Both the position numbers and the translations under genes were made by a program. The notes under the pieces are model-generated. The model searched no databases. It had not been told where the DNA came from and saw only the letters and a list, made by a program, of their open reading frames with translations. A stretch of DNA of 64,000 nt, taken from Ga0074130 sp035492055. GTDB lineage: Bacteria; Pseudomonadota; Gammaproteobacteria; Burkholderiales; Rhodocyclaceae. This document shows, one piece after another, positions 8,562-15,960 of the stretch (within the stretch, counting starts at the first letter, position 1; each line of letters begins with the position of its first letter). The stretch lies in assembly GCA_035492055.1 (NCBI GenBank), contig DATJJR010000081.1, positions 1 to 64,000 on the forward strand. Direction: 5' to 3'.

Positions 8562-9119
8562 CTATTCGCGATAAAGCCGCACATCAACCTCTCGCTCGAC
8601 ATAGCGCCATTCCTCCGTGTCCCTCAAGCGCTGAACCAATGTTTCGAAAGCTGCCTTGTGAGATACGGGAAATTCGAACCAGGTCACAAAGTCAAACGGC
8701 TCGCCCAGATCGCGCGAATGATGAAGACGTCTGGCGATTGCCGGCAGGTATTCCAGTCCAATCTGAATGTGGCGTGACTGTTCTTCGATGATGGCACGCC
8801 GCTCATCCTGGGCCAACGCCCACCATGCTGCCGTTTTGCGAATCGGAATCAGTGCCGCACACATAGCTTCCGGTCGCCCCAATCCCTGCTGGCGTGCGGA
8901 AAGCCGAGTCACTTCTTCTCGTGTCGTATAGCGCGTGTTGCTGGTGATGCCCTTCAAGGCCCATGCCGGCGTATCGACGACCGCTCTCGTCTGGTTGCCT
9001 TCATGCATGTTCAAGTAGCCGGCATCGGGTAATGATTCTCCGACAACGGCGGCAATGCGCTCGATGCGCCAGGTACCGGATGAGCCAGCCTGAAACTCAA
9101 CGACAAGTGGTGTCGACAT
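8562..9119 (-). CDS. cld: Chlorite dismutase, short (lineage II) form
   Basis: This is a 185-residue cytoplasmic (no signal peptide) heme b protein, the length of the dimeric lineage II chlorite dismutases such as that of Nitrobacter winogradskyi. The conserved core (LIPIRKTAAWW, YLPAIARRL, HSRDLGEPFDF, EWRYVEREVDVRL) closely matches that family as I know it. The proximal heme ligand (His117) and distal catalytic arginine (Arg130) keep the 13-residue spacing of His114/Arg127. Established chemistry is chlorite to chloride plus O2. The ATG at 9119 follows GGAGAG by 5 bases; a GTG one codon earlier is less likely. An ECF-type promoter lies 77-105 bases upstream. Confidence 0.88.
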   Translation of the reverse strand: MSTPLVVEFQAGSSGTWRIERIAAVVGESLPDAGYLNMHEGNQTRAVVDTPAWALKGITSNTRYTTREEVTRLSARQQGLGRPEAMCAALIPIRKTAAWWALAQDERRAIIEEQSRHIQIGLEYLPAIARRLHHSRDLGEPFDFVTWFEFPVSHKAAFETLVQRLRDTEEWRYVEREVDVRLYRE

Positions 9120-9195
9120 CACGTCTCTCCATGGATGGTTTGGCTAAAAGCGAATAGGGTCTTGCGACCCTGCATGATCCTTTGTGTCCACACGA

Positions 9196-9224
9196 TTAGA
9201 CGGATAAGGGATTGGGTCCTTACA
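9196..9224 (-). promoter_or_regulatory. ECF-sigma promoter for chlorite dismutase-sigma unit
   Basis: On the minus strand TGTAAG (9224-9219) and CGTCTAA (9202-9196) are separated by 16 bases. The same two elements occur, with a 17-base spacer, before the anti-sigma and bufferin genes. The distance to the dismutase start is about 77 bases. Confidence 0.72.
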
Positions 9225-9266
9225 GTAATCGGCCTTGCCGGTGACAGGCGAGGGGATGCAAATGAC

Positions 9267-9296
9267 TGTAATAAAAAGGCGGTGGCTTACGTCTAA
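9267..9296 (+). promoter_or_regulatory. ECF-sigma promoter for the anti-sigma gene
   Basis: TGTAAT (9267-9272), 17 bases, then CGTCTAA (9290-9296). It stands 30 bases before the ZAS gene start and back-to-back with the dismutase promoter. The spacer ends in the same GGCTTA/GGCTA-type sequence as the bufA promoter. Confidence 0.72.
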
Positions 9297-9326
9297 GCAA
9301 GGTAAGCCTTGGGGGAAATCATTCAA

Positions 9327-9506
9327 ATGAGCCGGAGTTGTCGTCGCGCGAGCCAGTTGATGTCGGTGCAAATGGAGCAGTCGCTGAGCCTGCCTCAATG
9401 GCTGACCTTGCGTAGCCATCTGTTGGTTTGCCATGGCTGCCGCCGTGCGCGCAAGCAAATGAGGTTCTTGCGGAAAGCCGCACAGAAAATTGGCAATTTG
9501 GAATAG
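9327..9506 (+). CDS. Small soluble ZAS (zf-HC2) anti-sigma factor
   Basis: This is a 59-residue basic protein with Cys5 and an HxxxCxxC motif (His31, Cys35, Cys38). That is the zinc-binding arrangement of ZAS-type anti-sigma factors, which can release their sigma factor when the cysteines are oxidised or lose zinc. It has no membrane segment and no sensor domain, so it is a minimal version. The ATG at 9327 follows GGGGGA by about 10 bases; an earlier TTG at 9309 is a less likely start. It is divergent from the sigma/dismutase unit and lies upstream of bufA in the same direction. Pairing with the ECF factor at 7894-8451 is inferred. Confidence 0.8.
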   Translation: MSRSCRRASQLMSVQMEQSLSLPQWLTLRSHLLVCHGCRRARKQMRFLRKAAQKIGNLE

Positions 9507-9580
9507 ATCTGGCCGGGTGATGGGGCAAGTTCTGACAAAAACCCCACGAAACAAGGACTAAAAAATTTTTTTTAGAAGTA

Positions 9581-9610
9581 TGTAAGAAATTGGAATTAGG
9601 CTACGACTAA
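9581..9610 (+). promoter_or_regulatory. ECF-sigma promoter for the bufferin operon
   Basis: TGTAAG (9581-9586), 17 bases, then CGACTAA (9604-9610). It lies about 75 bases before the bufA start codon and matches the two promoters upstream of the anti-sigma and dismutase genes. Confidence 0.75.
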
Positions 9611-9616
9611 TGTATT

Positions 9617-9655
9617 GAGTGGCAAATCCAGCCGCTCAATTCGGTAAAAACCGAT
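9617..9655 (+). promoter_or_regulatory. Two hairpins in the bufA 5' leader
   Basis: GAGTGGC (9617-9623) can pair with GCCGCTC (9631-9637) through one G-U pair. A short TCGGT-AAAA-ACCGA hairpin (9641-9654) follows and is then followed by TTTTAT. The second resembles a weak attenuator. The bufA ribosome site (TGGAG) lies just downstream. Confidence 0.4.
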
Positions 9656-9684
9656 TTTATCAATCTTAAATTGGAGCTACTTCC

Positions 9685-9963
9685 ATGAGCATGAATACCC
9701 GTACCCTGATTCAATCCGCCGCCGCTGGTCTTCTGGCCACTGGCCTGCTGGCAAGTGTCGTTACCACCGCTTACGCCGCTGACGAGTCCAAGGAAAAGTG
9801 CTACGGCATCGCCAAGGCTGGTCAGAATGACTGTGGTAGCAAGAACACCAAGCATTCCTGCGCCGGCCAATCGAAGCAAGACAACGATCCGAATGATTTC
9901 AAGCTGGTCACCAAGGGTACCTGTGACCAAATGGGCGGCAAGCTCACCCCGGCAACCAAGTAA
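9685..9963 (+). CDS. bufA1: Bufferin precursor, DUF2282 family (copper-buffering RiPP)
   Basis: This is a 92-residue secreted peptide precursor. A signal peptide (1-31, ending AYA) is followed by four cysteines (39, 50, 59, 80) in the DUF2282 pattern: EKCYGIAKAGQNDC, HSCAG and KGTC. Bufferins are recently described RiPPs of Caulobacter and other proteobacteria. DUF692/DUF2063 enzymes turn core cysteines into thiooxazoles, and the exported product binds copper. The gene is first in a bufA-B-C-D operon with an ECF promoter and TGGAG ribosome site. Metal identity here is inferred from the family. Confidence 0.9.
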   Translation: MSMNTRTLIQSAAAGLLATGLLASVVTTAYAADESKEKCYGIAKAGQNDCGSKNTKHSCAGQSKQDNDPNDFKLVTKGTCDQMGGKLTPATK

Positions 9964-9976
9964 AGCTGAATCGGCC

Positions 9977-10849
9977 ATGTTGGTTCCAGCCATTGCAACT
10001 TCGCTGCCCAACAGCGCCGGTATTGGGTTACGTTCTCCGCATCTCGCCGAGGTGCGGAGAACCCGACCGATGGTTCCCTGGTTCGAAGTACACAGCGAAA
10101 ATTACTTTGTTTCAGGTGGCCCGTCGTTGCAGGCTTTGCTTGACGTACGGACGGATTACCCGGTCAGTCTGCATGGCGTCGGCATGTCGATCGGAAGTAC
10201 CGACGGCCTGGATCTCAAGCACCTCGAAAAGCTCAAACAGTTGGTTGATATCGTTCAGCCGGCTGCCGTTTCGGAACATCTCTGCTGGTCATCCGTAGGT
10301 GGCCGGTGGATGAATGACCTTCTACCGCTCTCCTATACGCAGGAAGCCCTTGTGCAGGTCTGCGCTCATGTCGAGCAGGTGCAGGAGATGCTGCAACGCC
10401 CGATTCTCATCGAGAACGTCTCAAGTTATCTGCGCTTCGGCAATGAAGACATGCACGAATGGGAGTTCCTGGCGCAGGTCGCACGCCGTACTGGCTGCCA
10501 GCTTCTGCTCGATATCAACAATATCTACGTCAGCGCCATGAACCACAGTTTCAATGCCGCTGATTTTTTGGCCGGAATTCCGCAAGGCATTGTCGGCGAG
10601 ATGCATCTGGCCGGTTATGAAGTCGTCGAGGAAGACGAGGAGAGAATTCTCATCGACACGCATTCGCGCCCGGTTTACCCTGCGGTATGGACGCTCTACG
10701 AGGCCGCACTTCAACGCTTCGGCGCCACGCCTACGCTGATTGAATGGGATCAGGACATCCCCGGCTTTGAAAAGTTGATGGCCGAAGCGGACAAGGCTCA
10801 GGCATATCTGAATCGTGTTTCAACGTCAGCCGTTGAACTGAGCGCATAA
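9977..10849 (+). CDS. bufB: DUF692 multinuclear iron enzyme, bufferin-modifying (BufB)
   Basis: This is a 290-residue TIM-barrel enzyme of the DUF692/MbnB family. These use two or three iron ions to oxidise cysteine side chains of a precursor peptide. Candidate metal ligands are spread along the barrel as usual: His39, Glu41, His66 (VSLHGVG), Glu146 (IENVS), Asp179 (LDINN), His210 (EMHLAGY) and His229 (DTHSRP). The frame is open further upstream inside bufA, but the ATG at 9977, 13 bases after the bufA stop, gives the standard family length. It acts with BufC on BufA. Confidence 0.9.
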   Translation: MLVPAIATSLPNSAGIGLRSPHLAEVRRTRPMVPWFEVHSENYFVSGGPSLQALLDVRTDYPVSLHGVGMSIGSTDGLDLKHLEKLKQLVDIVQPAAVSEHLCWSSVGGRWMNDLLPLSYTQEALVQVCAHVEQVQEMLQRPILIENVSSYLRFGNEDMHEWEFLAQVARRTGCQLLLDINNIYVSAMNHSFNAADFLAGIPQGIVGEMHLAGYEVVEEDEERILIDTHSRPVYPAVWTLYEAALQRFGATPTLIEWDQDIPGFEKLMAEADKAQAYLNRVSTSAVELSA

Positions 10850-10860
10850 GGAAGGGGCGC

Positions 10861-11646
10861 ATGAGTACCCTCCGTACACTCCAGCATGACTTCTGTTCGG
10901 CAGTCTTTAGTTCAACTGAAGATGATGTCCTGCTGGCACGCCATTGTGCAGGCTCTACGCGCCGGATGCGAGCAGGTATCGCAGCCTACCGGCGGAGCGT
11001 TCTTGCCAATCTGGCGAGTGCTGTGGCTGGCTCTTACCCGCTGCTGCAAAACATTGTTGGCCCCGATTTCATCAACGAGGCCGCACGTCGTTATGCTCAG
11101 TTATACCCAAGCCTGAGTGGCGACCTCAATCTTTACGGGGAGCACTTCGGCGCATTCCTGGCGGCATATCCGCCGGCTGCAGATCTTCCCTGGCTTCCGG
11201 CCGTCGCCGAGTTGGAATGGGAAATTCAGCGCATCTATGGTGCGCCGGATGCGCCCGCCGTTGATCTGGCCGCATTGCAGACGACACCGCCCGAGCAATG
11301 GGAGCAGTTGATTTTTGACCTCGACCCGGGGCACGCATTGATCAAGAGCAACTGGCCACTTGCGCGTATCTGGGAGGTCAATCAAACAGGCCATGAGGGC
11401 GATATGCGCGTTGATTTCGACATGGCTCAATGCGTTCTCGTTCATCGCCGAGGCTATGACACCCATGTCGAGCTTGTTGCGCCAGGTCAATTCGCCTTTC
11501 TGAATCGTTTGTCCCAGGGCGTATCACTGGGTCCTGCGGTGGCTGCGGCCATGGAAGTCGATGAGCAATTCGATTTTGGTGTGGCGCTCCAGCGTTTCAT
11601 TGCATCTTCCCTTATTCGTCGTGCCTTTCTTTCGGAGCAATCATGA
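10861..11646 (+). CDS. bufC: DUF2063 partner protein of the bufferin enzyme (BufC)
   Basis: This is a 261-residue protein with the N-terminal DUF2063 helical domain, including RMRAGIAAYRRSVLANL and YPLLQNIVGPDF. It resembles MbnC-type partners that bind the precursor peptide and complex with DUF692 enzymes. It follows bufB by 11 bases with a GGAAGGGG ribosome site and overlaps the next gene by 4 bases (ATGA). Size and order agree with known buf operons. Confidence 0.88.
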   Translation: MSTLRTLQHDFCSAVFSSTEDDVLLARHCAGSTRRMRAGIAAYRRSVLANLASAVAGSYPLLQNIVGPDFINEAARRYAQLYPSLSGDLNLYGEHFGAFLAAYPPAADLPWLPAVAELEWEIQRIYGAPDAPAVDLAALQTTPPEQWEQLIFDLDPGHALIKSNWPLARIWEVNQTGHEGDMRVDFDMAQCVLVHRRGYDTHVELVAPGQFAFLNRLSQGVSLGPAVAAAMEVDEQFDFGVALQRFIASSLIRRAFLSEQS

Positions 11647-12146
11647 ACAACACATCCCATTCCCTGCGGCATTTCGCCGGGACCGTCTATGCATTCGCAA
11701 ATTGTTGCATCGGATTTCTCGAGCGATGGCTGACCCCGCTCTTCCAGTTGGCGCTCCGACTCTATGTCGCCGAAGTATTTCTCCGGTCGGGGATATTGAA
11801 GCTCTCCGATTGGTCGGGTACGTTGTACCTGTTCGACAACGTCTATGCCGTCCCCGTGTTGCCACCGCACCTCGCTGCGGTGATGGGCACGATGGGGGAA
11901 ACGTTGTTGCCCATTCTGCTGATCCTCGGTTTGGCGGGCCGCTTTGCTGCCGCGGGTGTTTTCGTGACCAACCTGATGGCGGCCATTTCCTTTCCCGATA
12001 TTTCGGATCTCGGTCTGCAGGATCACAAGCTCTGGGGTCTGATGCTGCTGGTGCTGGTGTTTTTCGGCCCCGGACGTTTTTCCCTCGATCAATGGATCAA
12101 GAAGCGTTGTCCGCAACGTAATGAAGCCGGCAGCTTTTTGCACTGA
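11643..12146 (+). CDS. bufD: DoxX-family membrane protein (BufD)
   Basis: This is a 167-residue membrane protein with four predicted helices and the DoxX signature at the start (RLYVAEVFLRSGILKLSDW). DoxX proteins commonly close bufferin-type operons and may support redox or export steps, but their biochemical role is not established. Its start overlaps the bufC stop (ATGA), so translational coupling is likely. Confidence 0.85.
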   Translation: MNNTSHSLRHFAGTVYAFANCCIGFLERWLTPLFQLALRLYVAEVFLRSGILKLSDWSGTLYLFDNVYAVPVLPPHLAAVMGTMGETLLPILLILGLAGRFAAAGVFVTNLMAAISFPDISDLGLQDHKLWGLMLLVLVFFGPGRFSLDQWIKKRCPQRNEAGSFLH

Positions 12147-12173
12147 GACAACAAAACCGCAAAGGGAATGGCG

Positions 12174-13055
12174 ATGGGTTGGCTTCAATTTTTTCAGCGC
12201 AGCAACAAGACGAAAAACAATATCGAGAGCGAAAAAATTCTCACGAGCCTGCTCATTCTGGCCTGGGTAGTTGAGGCCAGAGATCCTTACACAGGCGGGC
12301 ATTTGTGGCGAGTTTCGCGATTGTCAAAGCTGCTTGCAGAGGCAGCGGGGCTGTCGGCGGAGATGGTTGCACGTACCGCCATTGGCGGTTTCCTGCACGA
12401 CCTGGGCAAGATCGGCATCCCGGATGCGATTCTGGGCAAGAAGGAAAGATTGACCGAGGCCGAGTACGAGGTCATCAAGACGCATCCGGAAGTCGGTTAT
12501 CGAATGCTTGCGGATCATCCGCTTTCCGAACTTGCCGCCGAGGCCGTTCTGCTGCACCACGAGACGCCGGATGGACGCGGATATCCTTTTGGCAAGCGTG
12601 GCGATGAAATTCCGCTCGTCGCGCGGATAGTTGGCATCTGCGACGCCTTCGACGCAATGACCAGTAGCCGGCCATATCGAGTCGGCATGCCGATCGAGAA
12701 AGCCTTGTCGATCATCGAGGAAAATCTCGGTCGTCAGTTCGACGAGGCCATGGGCAAGGTGTTCATTACCCTGGGCGAGACTTCAGCGCTTGCTCATATT
12801 GTCGGGCACAGCGATGAAGGTATCCCGCTCGAGCGATGCGGAATGTGCGGCCCGATTATCGTTCGCCCCAGACACGTCAAAGCCGGTGATACGCTTTACT
12901 GCCCCGCCTGCCATAGCGAATACCAAGTTGCACCGCATGGCGATGGACTTGTTGCTACAGGGAGACAGAGTGATGCGCGCGCGCTGAAACCTGTACCGGA
13001 TACTCAACTTATTGAGCGATTGACGCGAGAGAATCTGGTCGCCTTGCCAAACTAA
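12174..13055 (+). CDS. HD-GYP domain protein with C-terminal CxxC...CxxC zinc-ribbon-like tail
   Basis: This is a 293-residue probable cyclic-di-GMP phosphodiesterase. The HD-GYP residues are intact: His43, HD at 75-76 (FLHDLGKIG), His104, His128/129, GYP at 136-138 (HHETPDGRGYP) and Asp157. There is no receiver or other N-terminal sensor domain. The C-terminal 75 residues carry Cys222/Cys225 and Cys243/Cys246, a zinc-ribbon-like pair of knuckles not typical of the family. The ATG at 12174 has AAGGG 7 bases upstream; the ATG at 12168 is too close. It starts 27 bases after bufD, so it is probably part of the same transcript. Confidence 0.87.
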   Translation: MGWLQFFQRSNKTKNNIESEKILTSLLILAWVVEARDPYTGGHLWRVSRLSKLLAEAAGLSAEMVARTAIGGFLHDLGKIGIPDAILGKKERLTEAEYEVIKTHPEVGYRMLADHPLSELAAEAVLLHHETPDGRGYPFGKRGDEIPLVARIVGICDAFDAMTSSRPYRVGMPIEKALSIIEENLGRQFDEAMGKVFITLGETSALAHIVGHSDEGIPLERCGMCGPIIVRPRHVKAGDTLYCPACHSEYQVAPHGDGLVATGRQSDARALKPVPDTQLIERLTRENLVALPN

Positions 13056-13074
13056 CCGACTGGAGCAGGTATCC

Positions 13075-14706
13075 ATGAGTTTTCTTCGTCGCCTTACGAT
13101 CGGTCGTCGATTGGGACTGGCGTTCTTTGTCCTGCTCGCATTGTTGATCGCCGTTGCCCTGTTTGCCTATTCGCAACTGAGCCGACAAGCGACGATTACA
13201 CGCGTTATTGTCGAGCAACAAACCATGCGCGTTTCCCAGGCCGAAGCGCTTCAACAGCATGCCAAGGGTGCCGCCGTGCACCTGCTCCAGCTGCTGTTGA
13301 CCCCGACTCGGGATGAGCGTGTTCCGATCTACGCCCAGATGGATGCTGCCAACGCGGCTGCCGATGAGGCTTTAGGTGCACTGGAAAAATTGGGCGGTGA
13401 CGAACATCAGGTTGCCGCACTGGCCGAACTCAAGACACTGCGCGGGAAGTATGGCGACTTGTTCCGAGATACGGTGGAAGCGTTGGAAACTGATGGAAGC
13501 GACGCTGCACGAACGCAATTTGCCAAGCAAACACAGCCTGCCCTTGATCAATTGCTCACGGCAACAGCCAAGCTGGTTGATCAGGAACATATCGCCATGC
13601 GGGCCGGTCAGGAGCAGCTCAATCAGTCGCTTGTACGTGCAGAGGAGCTCCTGGCCGCTTTGGCGGGTATTGCGGTTCTGTTGGGGATTTTGCTTGCCGT
13701 CGTCGTGACCAACAGCATTACTCGCCCACTTGCATCCGCTGTCACCTTTGCTGATGCGATTGCGAATGGTGACCTGAGTCGCCATCTGGTCAATGAAGGC
13801 AACGATGAAACAAGTCGCCTGGCACTTGCCTTGAACAACATGCAGAAGAACCTGCAGCAGCTGATTCTTGGAATTCGTGATTCCGCCGATGCCGTACATG
13901 GTGCTGCCAGCGCAATGGGCGATCCCGTGGCGCAAGTGCAGAATGGTTCGGCTTCGCAGCGTGAGGCGGTTGAGGTCATTGATGGCAGCGTCAAGGGACT
14001 TGCAGCACAAACGCGCGAAATTTCAGAAATTGCTGCGGGCAGTCGCGAACAGGCACTACAGGCATACGACTTGGCTCAGGATGGCCGGAAACTGATTGCT
14101 CAGGCGTCCCATGAGGTGACGGCGATTGCAGGGACCATCAGCGATTCTGCGCGCTCGGTGGAGGAGCTTCGCGAGCGCGCCGTGTCAGTCCGCGGACTCC
14201 TTGGAACCGTCAGAGAAATTGCGGACCAGACCAATCTGCTGGCACTCAATGCGTCTATCGAAGCTGCGCGTGCGGGGGAAAGTGGCCGAGGGTTTGCGGT
14301 GGTTGCCGACGAAGTCAGAAAACTGGCTGATCGAACTTCCGTCGCGACCAGGGAAATCAACGATGTCATTGACGCCATCGATGCGCAAACGGATATCGCT
14401 GTGACTCACATCAGCCAGGGCCGCAGCGAAATGCAGCGCGGGGTTGAGCTCATCAGCGGCATGGTGCCGTCGCTGGGACAGCTGAGCAATGGTGCTGAAG
14501 CATCGCTGGCACGATTGGATACCTTGACGGAAACGTTGTCACACCAAGCGGAACAAAGTGCCGCGATCGCGACCAGCGTCGGTGCCATGGGGGCGCTGGC
14601 GAGTGGCAATTTACAAGCCGCTCAACGCGTATCGGCGAACAGCGTAACGCTCAAGGATCTTTCAGGCAGCCTCCGCGATCAGGTCGGGCGATTTACGCTG
14701 GCGTGA
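13075..14706 (+). CDS. Methyl-accepting chemotaxis protein
   Basis: This is a 543-residue chemoreceptor. A membrane helix (about 12-33) is followed by a periplasmic four-helix-bundle ligand domain of about 155 residues, a second membrane helix (about 190-213), a HAMP domain and a cytoplasmic signalling domain. The hairpin tip reads IADQTNLLALNASIEAARAG. The gene lies 19 bases after the HD-GYP gene on the same strand and no terminator is visible between them. It is therefore probably the distal gene of the ECF-controlled bufferin operon. The ligand is unknown. Confidence 0.88.
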   Translation: MSFLRRLTIGRRLGLAFFVLLALLIAVALFAYSQLSRQATITRVIVEQQTMRVSQAEALQQHAKGAAVHLLQLLLTPTRDERVPIYAQMDAANAAADEALGALEKLGGDEHQVAALAELKTLRGKYGDLFRDTVEALETDGSDAARTQFAKQTQPALDQLLTATAKLVDQEHIAMRAGQEQLNQSLVRAEELLAALAGIAVLLGILLAVVVTNSITRPLASAVTFADAIANGDLSRHLVNEGNDETSRLALALNNMQKNLQQLILGIRDSADAVHGAASAMGDPVAQVQNGSASQREAVEVIDGSVKGLAAQTREISEIAAGSREQALQAYDLAQDGRKLIAQASHEVTAIAGTISDSARSVEELRERAVSVRGLLGTVREIADQTNLLALNASIEAARAGESGRGFAVVADEVRKLADRTSVATREINDVIDAIDAQTDIAVTHISQGRSEMQRGVELISGMVPSLGQLSNGAEASLARLDTLTETLSHQAEQSAAIATSVGAMGALASGNLQAAQRVSANSVTLKDLSGSLRDQVGRFTLA

Positions 14707-14850
14707 TGCAACTGTCCTCGGCCTGATGCGATCAACTTCCTGGCATATGAGAAATCGCGTGAAGGCGAGCTGAGCACCGGTTGAGTATGACCAGCAGGTC
14801 TACTTGGTCGGGGCGGCTTTGCTCATCGGGCAGCATGCCATACGGCCATT

Positions 14851-14856
14851 TATAAT
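14851..14856 (+). promoter_or_regulatory. TATAAT -10 element immediately before the ModE-like gene
   Basis: A consensus TATAAT ends 8 bases before the ATG at 14865. Transcription would then start within 1-3 bases of the start codon, giving a leaderless or nearly leaderless mRNA. No convincing -35 at 16-18 bases is seen, so this is tentative. Confidence 0.4.
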
Positions 14857-14864
14857 ATGCAGCT

Positions 14865-15227
14865 ATGACAACCGCCAATAAAAGAACGGGGATATTGGTC
14901 CGGCCGCGCATCTACATTGAAGGGATGACCACCATTGGTCCTGGCAAGGTCGACCTCTTGCGTAAGATCGGTGAAATGCGTTCGATTTCTGCTGCTGCCC
15001 GTTCCCTCGGAATCCCGTACAAGAAAGCCTGGATACTTGTTGACTCGCTGAACCAAAGCTTGAGCCGCCCCGTTGTTGAAACAGCAACCGGTGGCAAGGG
15101 CGGGGGCGGCGCTCAACTTACGCACCTTGGGGCGACACTCATTGAGTGCTATGACTCGCTTGAGATAACCCTGAACATGAAATCCGTCACTGAGCTCAAA
15201 GCCCTGCTTGATGCATTGACGGAATAA
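14865..15227 (+). CDS. One-domain ModE-like regulator (DNA-binding half only)
   Basis: This is a 120-residue winged helix-turn-helix protein. It corresponds to the N-terminal domain of E. coli ModE, with the family hallmark ATGGKGGGGAQLT (residues about 71-83) and SISAAARSLGIPYKKAW as the helix-turn-helix. The C-terminal molybdate-binding Mop/TOBE repeats are absent, so it cannot bind oxyanion in the ModE manner. Five ModE-like boxes lie upstream of the formate dehydrogenase, YqeB/HTH-HhH and tup genes in this window and are its likely targets. How it senses W or Mo is unknown. Confidence 0.85.
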   Translation: MTTANKRTGILVRPRIYIEGMTTIGPGKVDLLRKIGEMRSISAAARSLGIPYKKAWILVDSLNQSLSRPVVETATGGKGGGGAQLTHLGATLIECYDSLEITLNMKSVTELKALLDALTE

Positions 15228-15237
15228 ATCCCGCTGA

Positions 15238-15266
15238 ACACGACCCTGCCTGAAGCTGGGTCGTGT
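15238..15266. terminator. Inverted repeat between convergent ModE-like gene and TonB remnant
   Basis: A perfect 9-bp stem, ACACGACCC (15238-15246) with GGGTCGTGT (15258-15266), has an 11-base loop. It lies 10 bases after the regulator stop codon and is followed by CTTG rather than a T-run. Confidence 0.6.
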
Positions 15267-15283
15267 CTTGCATCAATGCCTCA

Positions 15284-15835
15284 TCAGTAGGTGAGTGACA
15301 CCGTTGCCATCACGGTACGCGGCGGAGCGACATAGGCAATGTTGCTGCCGTTGGAGCCCACATTGCTGCCACCGTCAAACAGCGACGAGTAGTAGTACTT
15401 GTTGGTCAAGTTCTGAACTTGCAGGCGTGTCGTGACAACATGGCTACCCACACCAGTCGTGTAACGCACACCTGCGTCGAACGTCGCGTACGAAGGCGCC
15501 CACATGGTGTTGGTGTTGATGGCGGCGCGACGGCTTTCATAGTGTGCGGCGCCCGTCAGAGCAACGCCATTCCATGAACCGGGGTGATAGTCGAGAACCA
15601 GATCGCTCTTGAACTCTGGCACGCCAACGACGACCGTGTTGTTCAGTGTCGGGTTGCTGGCCCCATTCAGGCGCGCATCAATGAAGGTGATGCCACCGAA
15701 TACGCCAAGATCCTTGGTTGCATTGCCTTGGGCAAAGAATTCAATGCCGTTGTTGGTTTGCGTACCGAGGATTTCATACGTATTGTTGGTCAGATCGGTA
15801 CCTGCCAGCGGGCGTGTTTGGAAGAAGGCAAATCG
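15284..15835 (-). pseudogene. C-terminal remnant of a TonB-dependent outer-membrane receptor
   Basis: About 184 codons encode the final beta-strands of a TonB-dependent siderophore-type receptor. They contain NNTYEILGTQTNNGIEFF-like barrel sequence and VQNLTNKYYYSS, and end in the aromatic terminus VSLTY typical of outer-membrane barrels. There is no start codon, signal peptide or plug domain. The frame is closed by TAA at 15838-15836, beyond which the sequence turns AT-rich and non-receptor-like. An intact receptor would be about 700 residues, so roughly three quarters is missing. Confidence 0.88.
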
Positions 15836-15857
15836 TTATATCTTAATGGGCCTAACG
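15834..15857. promoter_or_regulatory. ModE-like box 1, upstream of formate dehydrogenase
   Basis: CGTTAT, 11 bases, CCTAACG (24 bp); the outer arms extend to ATCGTTA/TAACGAT at 15832-15859. It lies about 140 bases before the formate dehydrogenase start and at the truncated end of the TonB-receptor remnant. Confidence 0.75.
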
Positions 15858-15960
15858 ATGTGACTTCAACTGACAAAAGTACCTTTGTGTATGAAATTCC
15901 ATTAGTTATGAAATTGACTACATATTGAGTTTCCGTCCGCGAAAAGCTGTGCCATAATTC

